Shown here: in pieces, positions 7,400-15,069 of the stretch | How the letters are laid out: each line of letters opens with the position of its first letter | Numbering within the stretch: the stretch's first letter is position 1 | Assembly (NCBI GenBank): GCA_900199595.1 | Contig: FZRB01000012.1 | Span: 1 to 64,000, forward strand | Reading direction: 5' to 3' | DNA length: 64,000 nucleotides | From: Lachnospiraceae bacterium | Lineage (GTDB): Bacteria > Bacillota > Clostridia > Lachnospirales > Lachnospiraceae | Program-made: the position numbers and the translations under genes | Notes under the pieces: model-generated | Database searches by the model: none | What the model was told of the DNA's origin: nothing | What the model saw: only the letters and a program-made list of their open reading frames with translations

Positions 7400-7757
7400 A
7401 TGTACCCGCCTCCTTTCTACGGTGATAATCGCTTCTTCTACTCTTTGCCAGATCAATCTCTGAACGAGGAGTCTTTTGTCTTTTCTTAACAAATCCATTC
7501 GTGGTTATTATTATTTTACCTTTGTCGAAAAAATATAGTATTCTAACAATATCATTTCCCTCGATTGTACGTAACTCGAATATACCATCCTCTAATTCCT
7601 TCGAAAGAGGTTCTCTCGCCAGATTTCCATATTCTTCAAGCAAGTGTAGATTGGCCACTACCTTAGCTTTCATCTTTACATTTAAGTTTTTAATAAATTC
7701 GCCAAGCGGTTTGCTACCATCAGCTTCTTTATAAAAATCAACAACAAAGTTTGACAA
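7392..7757 (-). CDS. higB: HigB-type toxin (phage-derived Gp49-like RelE family)
   Basis: 121 aa. Family features are the N-terminal GSKPLGEFIKNL, KVVANLHLLEEYGN, the core GIFELRTIEGNDIVRILYFF and the C-terminal IITTNGFVKKRQKTPRSEI segment, which together define the Gp49-like mRNA interferases. The toxin is expected to cleave mRNA on the ribosome. Toxin-first order with the XRE antitoxin after it is the normal higBA arrangement. A textbook sigma-A promoter with flanking direct repeats lies upstream. Confidence 0.9.
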   Translation of the reverse strand: MSNFVVDFYKEADGSKPLGEFIKNLNVKMKAKVVANLHLLEEYGNLAREPLSKELEDGIFELRTIEGNDIVRILYFFDKGKIIITTNGFVKKRQKTPRSEIDLAKSRRSDYHRRKEAGTYE

Positions 7758-7781
7758 GACTATCTCCTTTCTCTTATGTAA

Positions 7782-7826
7782 TATATAACATATCGATTAA
7801 AATATGTCAAATATAACATATTCATT
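7782..7826 (-). promoter_or_regulatory. higBA promoter with direct-repeat operators
   Basis: The minus strand reads TTGACA (7805-7810), 17 bp, TATATA (7782-7787). Two direct repeats of ATATAACATATnnATT start at 7783 and 7811 with a 28-bp period. They overlap or flank the promoter elements, so they are good candidates for HigA binding. Confidence 0.7.
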
Positions 7827-7917
7827 CAATACTTTTCTTGCTTCCACAAAAAAGAAAATCAAATAAGAACAACCTCAAAGGATGGTTATGAAGTTGTAAT
7901 CTGTTGTGCGTTGTCAA

Positions 7918-8132
7918 AAAGATGTCGTAAATTGATTTTCATCCATTAACAAGTTACTGATAAATATCATCCCTCACAGGTGTATCCAGCTTCCACTCTA
8001 TCTCAACAGCTGTCTTATCTGTATTAGCCATTATGAATTCATCTGCTCACGTTGAACCAGGAACAAAACGCGCTTGTTGTCAGTCATGGCATCACGGACA
8101 CCAAAGGCAGATGCGTACGTTTTGCCAGTCCC
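7918..8132 (-). pseudogene. Second DUF3427 helicase remnant with a large internal deletion
   Basis: 7956-8037 matches the 3' end of the intact helicase (18679-18760; minus translation near WKLDTPVREDIYQY). 8090-8132 matches its Walker A region (20861-20905). The roughly 2.1 kb between these segments is missing. The right edge joins repeat R2 at the GTCCC of the GTGKT codons, as in the first remnant. Confidence 0.85.
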
Positions 8133-8241
8133 AACGTTTTGTCAATACCAAAAATCTGTTAAAATTTCAAAAAGCCCCTAAATTGGGGCTTTCAGAGAGC
8201 ATTAGAAAATTCAGTGTATTCTACATTATGACATGCCACCC
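8126..8241. repeat. Repeat R2, copy B, with terminator-like hairpin
   Basis: Closely matches 1468-1573, including the CAACGTTTTGTCAATACC start, the AAGCCCC/GGGGCTT hairpin near 8172-8191 and the GACATGCCACC end. It is joined to a helicase remnant in both cases. Confidence 0.85.
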
Positions 8242-8367
8242 TAATTATTCACCACTTAACCAACAAAAAATATCACATATGTTAAATATTTAGATTATCA
8301 ATTAGCTAGTTCAAAAACTTCTACATTTTCAATATATTATAACCCCCTTACTCTGAATAGAAGAAAA

Positions 8368-8402
8368 ACGCCTACAAGTACATATCATATACTCATAGAC
8401 GC
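8368..8402 (-). terminator. Terminator of the TfoX-like/reductase operon
   Basis: On the minus strand a 13-bp stem (GCGTCTATGAGTA with TACTTGTAGGCGT, several G-U pairs) is followed by TTTTTC. It lies about 85 bp past the stop of the gene at 8487. The remaining 8242-8486 sequence shows no gene. Confidence 0.65.
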
Positions 8403-8486
8403 CTTATCGCTATATATATTATTAAGTTCAATTCCGATTATAACTTACTATCGCTTAATCTCGACAAACGGGAAGTTTTGAGTGTC

Positions 8487-9074
8487 TCAAAATTTTATAC
8501 CCATTTCATACGCCTTGGAAAGATGTCGAGCAATATTCTCACTTCGTGCTTCTTCATTCCAATGCGTCATACTATCAAAAATAACCATTTCTTTATCTTT
8601 TGCTCTATCACGAATTCTATCTCCCAACATTACTGTTTCCATAGCACTCTTTTCCCCTGTTTCAATGAGAGAGTTCATTGATTTTCCTGCACAAACTATA
8701 AATAATGCTTTTTCAAGAACCTTCATCGTAGGATCCGGTTTATAAGCAAATCCTGTTGTCCAAATTCGGTCAAACCAACCCACAAGCTTTGCGGGTGCTT
8801 CTGTCCAAAATACAGGATATATAAACACAATTGCATCACTGTCCTGTATTTTTTCCTGTTCGAGCAAGACATCTTTTGATTTTATTCCATCAGTTCTGTA
8901 ATAGGTTTCTCGTAAATATTCTTCTTCACTCATATCTGTTTTAAAATTCATATCATATAAATCAGATATAAGAATCTCATGACCTGCATCTCTTAAACCT
9001 CGTTCAAAAGATTTATATACATCATACGTAAAACTATCTTTTGAAGGATGGCAATATACAATAAATACTTTCAT
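8487..9074 (-). CDS. Flavodoxin-fold NAD(P)H quinone reductase-like protein
   Basis: About 195 aa from the ATG at 9074 (MKVFIVYCHPS); an upstream ATG at 9119 would overlap the preceding gene. The YCHPSKDSFTYDVYKSF start binds the FMN phosphate. AIVFIYPVFWTEAPAKLVGWFDRIW is the hallmark of the NQO1/MdaB/KefF family (flavodoxin_2). It is expected to be an FMN-dependent cytosolic quinone or xenobiotic reductase. It follows the TfoX-like gene in what looks like a two-gene operon ending at 8368-8402. Confidence 0.85.
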   Translation of the reverse strand: MKVFIVYCHPSKDSFTYDVYKSFERGLRDAGHEILISDLYDMNFKTDMSEEEYLRETYYRTDGIKSKDVLLEQEKIQDSDAIVFIYPVFWTEAPAKLVGWFDRIWTTGFAYKPDPTMKVLEKALFIVCAGKSMNSLIETGEKSAMETVMLGDRIRDRAKDKEMVIFDSMTHWNEEARSENIARHLSKAYEMGIKF

Positions 9075-9115
9075 ACCAATACCTCTACCAAATTTGAATT
9101 TGTGCTTTGGCCGGA

Positions 9116-9640
9116 TCATTTCTTATGCTTGCCAAAACCTTTATATGCTTCAATATATTCGACACTAATTTCAGAATTATCTAATTCCTTTTTTATAATA
9201 TCAAGAGCATTATCTATAATTGTCTTGAAACATGCAAACAACTCCATATGTGATGACCAAAAAGTCTTATCAATCAGTGTTATATGATATAGTAACTCAC
9301 CTTTATAGAAAGCACCCGGAGCTAAAGGATCCAACTGAACCTTTTCAAGAATATATGGCAAACATTGCTCCAGAATCAGCGACTTATCATCAAAACTATC
9401 AAATACATGCATCAGTGTCTTTGAACCCTCATACGGATAACGTAGTTCGGAATCTGCAAGCAATCTGTCCGATGTCGGCGTCCTCTTTAAAAACAGTTCG
9501 TTAGCGCAAATATCACCTATCAGTTTACCATTGAGGTATACAAGATATCCGCCCATCATTGATTTTATGATAATATCACCGGCTGCAGAAAAAACTTCAT
9601 GAACACATTCATTAAATTCATTCACCTTGCTTTTCCTCAA
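9116..9640 (-). CDS. TfoX N-terminal domain protein
   Basis: 174 aa. Residues about 10-105 fit the TfoX/Sxy N-terminal domain: FSAAGDIIIKSMMGGYLVYLNGKLIGDICANELFLKRT. The rest is a helical extension unique to longer Clostridial forms. TfoX proteins regulate competence in Gammaproteobacteria, but these Firmicute homologues have no shown role. It is likely co-transcribed with the reductase gene downstream, 40 bp away. Confidence 0.75.
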   Translation of the reverse strand: MRKSKVNEFNECVHEVFSAAGDIIIKSMMGGYLVYLNGKLIGDICANELFLKRTPTSDRLLADSELRYPYEGSKTLMHVFDSFDDKSLILEQCLPYILEKVQLDPLAPGAFYKGELLYHITLIDKTFWSSHMELFACFKTIIDNALDIIKKELDNSEISVEYIEAYKGFGKHKK

Positions 9641-9674
9641 TCAAAATTCCGTATTTCTCCTCTGTACCAATTGC

Positions 9675-10097
9675 TTATATTTCCATATCTTCCAGAATAT
9701 CAACCGCGTATTCTACCATTCTCGGACAAATATCCTTAAAAAGTCCATTCTCCCGGGCATAGAGCATCCCCGCTTCGGAGGATATGTCACAGCCAAGTAT
9801 ATCCTTGCAGATATATGAAGCATTCTTTTCTTTGAATCTTTCCATAAACTCAGCAGCCTTGGGATAAGCAGTCGCTTTATAGTCGGGGCCGTCTCCGTAT
9901 TTCAACCCGATCACCATGATTGCCCCGGATACAGCACCACACACTTCACCTTTTCTCACGCCCCCGCTGAAACATGCTGCCACTTTCATAGCCTGATCTA
10001 CCGTCAGCCCATAATCATCCGCGTATGCTCCAAGAACTGCCTGCGAGCAATTGAATTTTTCATAAAATATCTTCATTGCTTTTTCTTTGTGTGTCAT
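9675..10097 (-). CDS. C_GCAxxG_C_C family redox protein
   Basis: 140 aa. The Cys pattern defines the family: NCSQAVLGAYA near residues 16-26, then AACFSGGVRKGEVCGAVSGA, then KDILGCDIS and a late ICPRMV. These proteins are found in anaerobes and are thought to bind metal or cycle disulfides; function is unproven. It lies 18 bp downstream of a GNAT gene on the same strand and may be co-transcribed. Confidence 0.85.
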   Translation of the reverse strand: MTHKEKAMKIFYEKFNCSQAVLGAYADDYGLTVDQAMKVAACFSGGVRKGEVCGAVSGAIMVIGLKYGDGPDYKATAYPKAAEFMERFKEKNASYICKDILGCDISSEAGMLYARENGLFKDICPRMVEYAVDILEDMEI

Positions 10098-10115
10098 AGA
10101 TCTTCACTCCGCTTT

Positions 10116-10634
10116 CTATAGTTTTTTCTGCATCCATAACAGATCATACCATCTATCAAATTTCTTACCTATAGTCTTCATGTGAGCTACTTTTGTATAT
10201 CCCGATCGTATATGAAACTTATAGCTGTCATGTGTGAGATATTCATCCTCTTCATCACTATAGGCGACTCCTGCAAGCAGGTTGACTATGTCCTGTTCTT
10301 TAAGCCTTTTTTCCAGCTCTTTGTACAGCAACGAACCGATACCCTGTCTGCGATAATCCTTATCAACATAGATAGATGTTGTTGCTGTCCAGTTATAAGC
10401 TTCTCTAGAACTATATGGTCCCGCATACGCATAGCCGACGATTCTGTCTTTTAATAAGCACACCATATATGGATATTTTTCTTTTGTTGTCTTGATCCTT
10501 TTTTCAAAATCTGCAACTGACGGAACTTCATATTCAAAAGAAACAGCGGTATTCAGAACATAATATGAATATATCTCCACCAGTTTTTTAGCATCTTCGG
10601 GATCAGCGTCCCTTATAAACAGTTCACTTTCCAT
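10116..10634 (-). CDS. GNAT acetyltransferase, phosphinothricin/methionine sulfoximine type
   Basis: 172 aa. The N-terminus FIRDADPEDAKKLVEIYSYYVLNTAVSFE, the core VGYAYAGPYSSREAYNWTATTSIYV and the acetyl-CoA loop YRRQGIGSLLY are typical of the Pat/Bar/YncA branch. The C-terminus FDRWYDLLWMQKKL matches the family ending. It likely acetylates an amino-acid-like compound. A short degenerate copy of its 3' end is found at 12833-12890. It is upstream of the C_GCAxxG_C_C gene. Confidence 0.85.
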   Translation of the reverse strand: MESELFIRDADPEDAKKLVEIYSYYVLNTAVSFEYEVPSVADFEKRIKTTKEKYPYMVCLLKDRIVGYAYAGPYSSREAYNWTATTSIYVDKDYRRQGIGSLLYKELEKRLKEQDIVNLLAGVAYSDEEDEYLTHDSYKFHIRSGYTKVAHMKTIGKKFDRWYDLLWMQKKL

Positions 10635-10658
10635 ATTACCTCCAAAGGCAATTAGTAA

Positions 10659-11120
10659 TCACCCATATGGATATTCCTTGCTAAGATCTATCCTCATTGA
10701 TACAATACCATTTTCCTCTGATAATTCTTCGTATCCCAAACGTTTATATAGGCTATATCCAATTCTCATAACTTCCGGTTTCGTTGTGAAAATCAATTCC
10801 TTAAACCCAAGTTCAAAAGCCTTATCCGTCATTGCTTTGAGCATTATCCTTGCATATCCTTTTCCTCTGTATTCCGGTCTGATAAACAGACGCTTTCCTT
10901 CACAGGTTTCGTCGCTTATTTTCTTTATGGCAACACAGGCAATGGGTTTATCTTCTTCATATCCTACTATTATCGCTCCACCTGAATAATACCCATGCAG
11001 ATCATCCAATTCCTTATCAAAGGAAACAAAACAGCTTTCTGCCCCTTTGATATGCGAATACTCAACAAAAAGCTCTTTCACAATATCAGGATTAGTACAC
11101 TCTTTCGTTTCAAAAAGCAT
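10659..11120 (-). CDS. GNAT family N-acetyltransferase
   Basis: About 153 aa from the ATG at 11120, which has GGAGGAG immediately upstream; an ATG at 11135 lacks such a site. The GNAT core is AIIVGYEEDKPIACVAIKKI, then RLFIRPEYRGKGYARIMLKAM (acetyl-CoA loop) and YSLYKRLGYEE at the end. Small-molecule substrate unknown. The gene follows the thioredoxin-like gene of the ars-type operon at 30 bp and may be read with it. Confidence 0.83.
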   Translation of the reverse strand: MLFETKECTNPDIVKELFVEYSHIKGAESCFVSFDKELDDLHGYYSGGAIIVGYEEDKPIACVAIKKISDETCEGKRLFIRPEYRGKGYARIMLKAMTDKAFELGFKELIFTTKPEVMRIGYSLYKRLGYEELSEENGIVSMRIDLSKEYPYG

Positions 11121-11149
11121 AATATTCTCCTCCATATCCCTGACATCTC

Positions 11150-11377
11150 CTATAAGAGTTTTTCAACGTCCTTCGCTTTAAGAACTTTTCCGGCTGAAAC
11201 TACTTTTCCATCAATTATAAGAGCCGGCATACTCATCACCTCAAAACTCATGATCTTTTCCATATCCGTGATATACTCTATCTCTGCATCGATTCCTTTT
11301 TGAGCCACTGCTTCCTTTGCGGATGCAAGGAGAGCCTCACAGCTTTTGCATCCTCCGCCTAATACCTTGATATTCAT
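11150..11377 (-). CDS. Small thioredoxin/glutaredoxin-like redox protein
   Basis: 75 aa; the ATG at 11377 is 8 bp from GGAGG, while the one at 11383 is too close. MNIKVLGGGCKSCEALL carries the GCxxC active site of the MTH895/TM0996 'thioredoxin family' (thioredoxin_3). A cis-Pro follows in MSMPALIIDGKV. It is 14 bp after the permease gene. In many anaerobes this trio (ArsR, DUF318 permease, thioredoxin_3) forms one operon. The partner dithiol may reduce or hand over a metalloid or the permease's cysteines; that is inference. Confidence 0.88.
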   Translation of the reverse strand: MNIKVLGGGCKSCEALLASAKEAVAQKGIDAEIEYITDMEKIMSFEVMSMPALIIDGKVVSAGKVLKAKDVEKLL

Positions 11378-11391
11378 GACCATATCCTCCT

Positions 11392-12393
11392 TCAGATGAA
11401 TAAATATTGAAATAAGTTGAAACCATATCCGACAATGATGATACCCACTGTACAGATGGCTATAAATATTCCTAACAGTTTTGTCTTAATAGCTTTCTTC
11501 AGCATAATGAGTGACGGAAGACTGAGTGTAGTCACTGCCATCATAAAGCTTAAGATCGTACCAAGCAAAGCGCCCTTGGACAAGAGTGCCTCTGCTATAG
11601 GGATCACACCAAAGATATCAGCATACATCGGGATACCCAGGATTGTTGCAAGTATCACTCCAAAGGGATTTCTTCCCCCAAGCACTGCCCTAATCCAGCT
11701 TTCCGGAATCCAGTTATGTATCAAAGCGCCAATACCAACTCCTATCAGAATATATGGAAACACCTTTTTTACTGTAGATACTACCTGGTCCTTTGCATAG
11801 ATGAATCGTTCTTTAACAGTGAGGCTCGGAGTTTCTATATCAACACTACTGTTCGCATTCCTGATAAAATCCGCGACCTGATCTTCCATATGTAATTTCT
11901 CGATCAAAGATCCACCTACGACAGCAATCATCAGCCCCATCACAACATAAACGATGGCTATCCGTACGCCAAAGATACTCATAAGCAGTACGAGGCTCCC
12001 CAGATCCACCATCGGTGATGAGATCAAAAAAGAGAATGTTACTCCAAGCGGTAATCCGGCTATCGTAAATCCCATAAATATCGGGATGGATGAGCACGAG
12101 CAGAATGGTGTCACGGTTCCAAGCAAGGCTCCTACGATATTTGCTCCGATTCCGTGAAATCTGCCCATTATCTTCCTGCTACGCTCCGGCGGAAAGAAAC
12201 TCTGGATATATGAGATTACAAAGATCAGCAAACAAAGAAGGATCGTGATTTTTATAACATCATAGATAAAAAAGTGTATGCTGGAGCCTATCCTGCTATC
12301 TATATCCAATCCTAATGCAGACAGGAGTTCCCCGATCAAAATATTCAGCCACTTCATTCCCAGGATCTGTGTCTGAATAAAGTCCCACATCAT
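11392..12393 (-). CDS. DUF318/ArsP-type permease
   Basis: 333 aa, about eight transmembrane segments. Family marks are the FCSCSSIPIFMGF motif (conserved cysteines in the membrane, about residues 102-114), a second half with GNPFGV-type turn GGRNPFGVILATILGIPMYAD, and FMMAVTTLSLPSLIML. This is the PF03773 permease family, which includes ArsP for organoarsenicals. Its start overlaps the arsR stop (ATGA at 12390-12393). With the ArsR sensor and the redox protein it probably forms a metalloid efflux unit; the actual substrate is not shown. Confidence 0.87.
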   Translation of the reverse strand: MMWDFIQTQILGMKWLNILIGELLSALGLDIDSRIGSSIHFFIYDVIKITILLCLLIFVISYIQSFFPPERSRKIMGRFHGIGANIVGALLGTVTPFCSCSSIPIFMGFTIAGLPLGVTFSFLISSPMVDLGSLVLLMSIFGVRIAIVYVVMGLMIAVVGGSLIEKLHMEDQVADFIRNANSSVDIETPSLTVKERFIYAKDQVVSTVKKVFPYILIGVGIGALIHNWIPESWIRAVLGGRNPFGVILATILGIPMYADIFGVIPIAEALLSKGALLGTILSFMMAVTTLSLPSLIMLKKAIKTKLLGIFIAICTVGIIIVGYGFNLFQYLFI

Positions 12394-12692
12394 GCTTTCC
12401 CCTTACAGCATTTGCCGGTGGTTTCATTACAGAGAGTTTTAATAAATCCACAGAATTCTTTCATGATGTCCGTGTTTATTGAATAGTAGTGCCACTTGCC
12501 TTCTTTTCTGTCGTTAACCAGTCCCGAATCTACCAGTATCTTCATGTGATGAGAAAGAGTGGGCTGAGTAATATCGAACTTTTCAAGAAGCTTGCATCCA
12601 CACTTTTCCTGATCAGAAAGCATCTTAACTATTTCCATTCTGTTGGGATCTCCAAGAGCCTTACATATCAGCACTTCGTCTAATTTAGCCAT
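12390..12692 (-). CDS. ArsR family transcriptional repressor
   Basis: 100 aa winged-helix repressor: LGDPNRMEIVKML, QPTLSHHMKILVDSGLVNDRKEGKWHYYSI. A Cys pair, KCGCKLLEKF, lies at the start of the DNA-recognition region, as in ArsR-type As(III)/Sb(III) sites. Further cysteines are at the C-terminus (CNETTGKCC). It is the first gene of the operon and probably represses its own promoter, which carries an inverted TCTATGT/ACATAGA repeat (12718-12747). Confidence 0.9.
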   Translation of the reverse strand: MAKLDEVLICKALGDPNRMEIVKMLSDQEKCGCKLLEKFDITQPTLSHHMKILVDSGLVNDRKEGKWHYYSINTDIMKEFCGFIKTLCNETTGKCCKGKA

Positions 12693-12717
12693 AATCTTCT
12701 CCTTGCATTGATATTCG

Positions 12718-12757
12718 TCTATGTGTTGATAGTAACATATACATAGATGTCTGTCAA
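12718..12757 (-). promoter_or_regulatory. Promoter and operator of the arsR-permease operon
   Basis: Minus strand TTGACA (12752-12757), 17 bp, TACTAT (12729-12734). The inverted repeat TCTATGT (12718-12724) and ACATAGA (12741-12747) spans the -10 box, as expected for ArsR. Confidence 0.7.
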
Positions 12758-12775
12758 TGTGTTATTTCAAAAAAG

Positions 12776-12800
12776 AGACAGGGTATGTAATACTCTGTCT
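12776..12800 (-). terminator. Terminator of the chromate transporter operon
   Basis: 11-bp stem AGACAGGGTAT/ATACTCTGTCT with a 3-nt loop, followed by TTTTTTG on the minus strand. It lies about 100 bp past the last chrA gene, after a GNAT 3'-end remnant. Confidence 0.65.
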
Positions 12801-12832
12801 TATCCATCGTCCGTTATCCTGAAATATAGTTT

Positions 12833-12890
12833 ATTTTGCATCCACAAAAGATCATACCATCTATCAAACTTTTTCCGATATCTTCAAATT
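12833..12890 (-). pseudogene. Remnant of a GNAT gene 3' end
   Basis: About 55 bp clearly similar to 10118-10180, the end of the phosphinothricin-type GNAT gene (shared block GATCATACCATCTATCAAA). No open frame remains. Confidence 0.65.
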
Positions 12891-12898
12891 GATCCAAT

Positions 12899-13462
12899 TT
12901 AGAATAATCCATAAACTATCATCCCACACACTGCTGATACGCATATTAACATTATAGGCGAGATTTTCTTTTTTATAAGCTTTCTTAATCCAAAATATAA
13001 TCCTCCCAATACTATAGTTAAAGCAATAGCCGGGATATCAGGCACTGCCCCCGAACAAACATTGAAATTCTTCCAGATCATATATATTCCTGTTGCAAGA
13101 ATAATACCTATAATACAAGGTTTTAAACCACTTAATGCTCCCTGAAACACTTTGTTTTTCAAAAGACTCTTAAATAAAAGCATTATAACAAGTATTATTA
13201 GAAAAGCTGGAATAACAACAGCGGTTGTAGCAATAAATGCTCCTAGAATCCCACCTTTAGTACTCCCTATATATGTTGCTAGATTCACCATAATTGGTCC
13301 GGGGGTACTTTCACTTACGGCAATCATATATGATAACATTTCATCATCTAGCCACCCATACGATAAAACAATTTCACGAATCAGCGCTATCGAAACATAC
13401 CCACCACCAAATGAAAAAAGACCAACCTTTAGAAATCCTATCAATAAATCAATATATATCAT
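12899..13462 (-). CDS. chrA: Chromate transporter, half-size CHR protein (second of pair)
   Basis: 187 aa with about five or six hydrophobic segments. Starts with the CHR signature LKVGLFSFGGGYVSIALI and contains SESTPGPIMVNLATYIG, the conserved Pro-Gly-Pro motif. Short-chain CHR proteins work in pairs with opposite topology to export chromate or related oxyanions. Its start codon overlaps the stop of the other half (TAATG at 13462), so the two are translationally coupled. In this anaerobe a substrate other than chromate is possible. Confidence 0.9.
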   Translation of the reverse strand: MIYIDLLIGFLKVGLFSFGGGYVSIALIREIVLSYGWLDDEMLSYMIAVSESTPGPIMVNLATYIGSTKGGILGAFIATTAVVIPAFLIILVIMLLFKSLLKNKVFQGALSGLKPCIIGIILATGIYMIWKNFNVCSGAVPDIPAIALTIVLGGLYFGLRKLIKKKISPIMLICVSAVCGMIVYGLF

Positions 13463-14034
13463 TAGTCAGCTTCACTCCTTTCTGTTTTGTTATTTATCAG
13501 AAAGGATACCAGTCCGATCAATGCGGCAAAAAGCATAATTACAAGTGATGAAATATGTAAAGAAAAAAAGTTTATCACAAGCATTGCTATACATGATGCA
13601 ATAATTATAATGATCTTAAGTGATGTTAATTTAGCCTTTGAAAGCATCTTAACAGCTGCATCCAGTATTAGAATACCAACTGCTATTTTTATTCCATGAA
13701 ATGCATTATTTATCCAGGATATTTCAAGAAACCTATCTAGATATTTTGAAATCAGAAAGATAATAACAAACGATGGAAGAACCATACCAATAGTTGCAAA
13801 TATAGCTCCCAAGAGTTTCTTCCTCTTATATCCTACATATGTAGCACAGTTAATAGCTATCGGTCCTGGTGTTGATTCAGCTATAACTGTAATATCCATC
13901 ATTTCATCGTGTGTAATCCATTTTTTCTTTTCTACGCATATATCTTCAATCAGAGATATCATTGCGTATCCACCACCAAATGTAAATGCTCCTACTTTAG
14001 CAAATGTAAGAAACAACTCAATCAAATCATTCAT
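13462..14034 (-). CDS. chrA: Chromate transporter, half-size CHR protein (first of pair)
   Basis: About 190 aa from the ATG at 14034, which overlaps the stop of the NifX-like gene (TAATG); GGTGG lies upstream. Signature segments: FAKVGAFTFGGGYAMISLI and AESTPGPIAINCATYVGYK. It is the partner half of the downstream gene and probably forms a heterodimer with it in the membrane. The tight coupling of NifX-like, chrA and chrA suggests one transcript and a shared function in oxyanion handling. Confidence 0.9.
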   Translation of the reverse strand: MNDLIELFLTFAKVGAFTFGGGYAMISLIEDICVEKKKWITHDEMMDITVIAESTPGPIAINCATYVGYKRKKLLGAIFATIGMVLPSFVIIFLISKYLDRFLEISWINNAFHGIKIAVGILILDAAVKMLSKAKLTSLKIIIIIASCIAMLVINFFSLHISSLVIMLFAALIGLVSFLINNKTERSEAD

Positions 14035-14417
14035 TAATGACATCCACCATGACCGCAACCATGATCACCATGACCTTCATGCTCATGATGATCACAAGTT
14101 GCTTCTCCAATTTCAGCAAGAGTACCTGAAATATAAGACTTAATCACTTCATCAGCATCCCCGGAAGCACCGGCATACACCTTAATACCGGATTCGGCCA
14201 TAGCCATAATTGCTCCACCGCCTATACCACCACATATCATAGTTTCTACGCCGCGTTCTCTAAGGAATCCTGCAAGTGCACCATGACCTGTCTCACCTGT
14301 ATCAATCACCTGTGAAGACGTTACCTCACCGCTTTCAATTTCATAAATCTTAAACTGTGGTGTTCTTCCAAAATGTGGAAACACCTCACCATTTTCATAT
14401 GTAACTGCTACTTTCAT
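14034..14417 (-). CDS. NifX/NifB-type dinitrogenase cofactor-binding domain protein
   Basis: 127 aa. MKVAVTYENGEVFPHFGRTPQFKIYEIE and CGGIGGGAIMAMAESGIKVY define the Nitro_FeMo-Co domain (PF02579). The C-terminus is a His/Cys-rich metal-binding tail, HHEHEGHGDHGCGHGGCH. Proteins of this type without nif genes bind iron-sulfur or molybdenum-type clusters. Immediately upstream and overlapping is a 23-aa ORF; immediately downstream are the two chrA halves. The neighbourhood suggests molybdate, chromate or other metal oxyanion handling, by inference. Confidence 0.88.
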   Translation of the reverse strand: MKVAVTYENGEVFPHFGRTPQFKIYEIESGEVTSSQVIDTGETGHGALAGFLRERGVETMICGGIGGGAIMAMAESGIKVYAGASGDADEVIKSYISGTLAEIGEATCDHHEHEGHGDHGCGHGGCH

Positions 14418-14485
14418 TTTCTTCCTCCATTCATAATTTTCTCAAATTTAAACATCCCATCTGGGAATTGATTATCCAAATCCAT
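14414..14485 (-). CDS. 23-aa small ORF overlapping the NifX-like gene
   Basis: Starts MDLDNQFPDGMFKFEKI, ends in GGRK with a TGA that overlaps the ATG of the next gene (AAAATGA). An AAGGAG site lies 6-7 bp before the ATG at 14485. This looks like a translated, coupling leader peptide or the end of a lost gene; I recognise no family. Confidence 0.45.
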   Translation of the reverse strand: MDLDNQFPDGMFKFEKIMNGGRK

Positions 14486-14556
14486 ATGTTCTCCTTCCGG
14501 ATCATTTGGATCAGGATGAAACTTCCGGTATAATGCTCATCCCAACAAACAGGAAT

Positions 14557-15042
14557 TTAATGCTTATCGTTTCTTTTTAGCCTTATTTTCCCAGTCATAT
14601 GTTCTACAACTAGTTTGTAAACTGTTGTTCGAGGCATGACAGCCTTATTGAATGGAAAATGCTCCATGTGATAATGCTTCATTAAAATACACAAGGCATT
14701 ATACTTTTCTTCATCAGGTATCATCTCGATATGTCCATGCCCAATCACACTTTGATATTCCATTGTGCAGCTTCCACGTTCAATTTCCGATACCAAATTA
14801 TGTTCACAATCCATTTCAAAACTTGCCCGATTATCTTTTGCAATTAGTTTGAGTTTTGTTCCCTCTGATGCTCCATGGAAATAAAGTTCTAAATTATTAT
14901 CTTCTGTAATATTGATTCCAAAGTTAAGTGGCAGTATATATGGATAATCCTCATCATTCAAAGCAAGTCTGCACACATCACATTTTTCAATTATTGCAAT
15001 TATGTCTGAGAACTTTGTAACCTCTCTATCACTGCGTCGCAT
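14557..15042 (-). CDS. Pyridoxamine 5'-phosphate oxidase-like (NimA type) flavoprotein
   Basis: 161 aa. Begins MRRSDREVTKFSDIIAIIEKCDVCRLALND, then YPYILPLNFG and LYFHGASEGTKLKLI; the family pattern RxxDRE...ILPLNFG...HGA..G matches the NimA/PNPOx-like split-barrel flavin-binding group. These are often called nitroimidazole resistance proteins, but most Clostridial members have unknown function. The gene is followed by 60 bp and then the chr operon. Confidence 0.85.
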   Translation of the reverse strand: MRRSDREVTKFSDIIAIIEKCDVCRLALNDEDYPYILPLNFGINITEDNNLELYFHGASEGTKLKLIAKDNRASFEMDCEHNLVSEIERGSCTMEYQSVIGHGHIEMIPDEEKYNALCILMKHYHMEHFPFNKAVMPRTTVYKLVVEHMTGKIRLKRNDKH

Positions 15043-15069
15043 TGTTTTTCCTCCATAAACCTAAATTTA

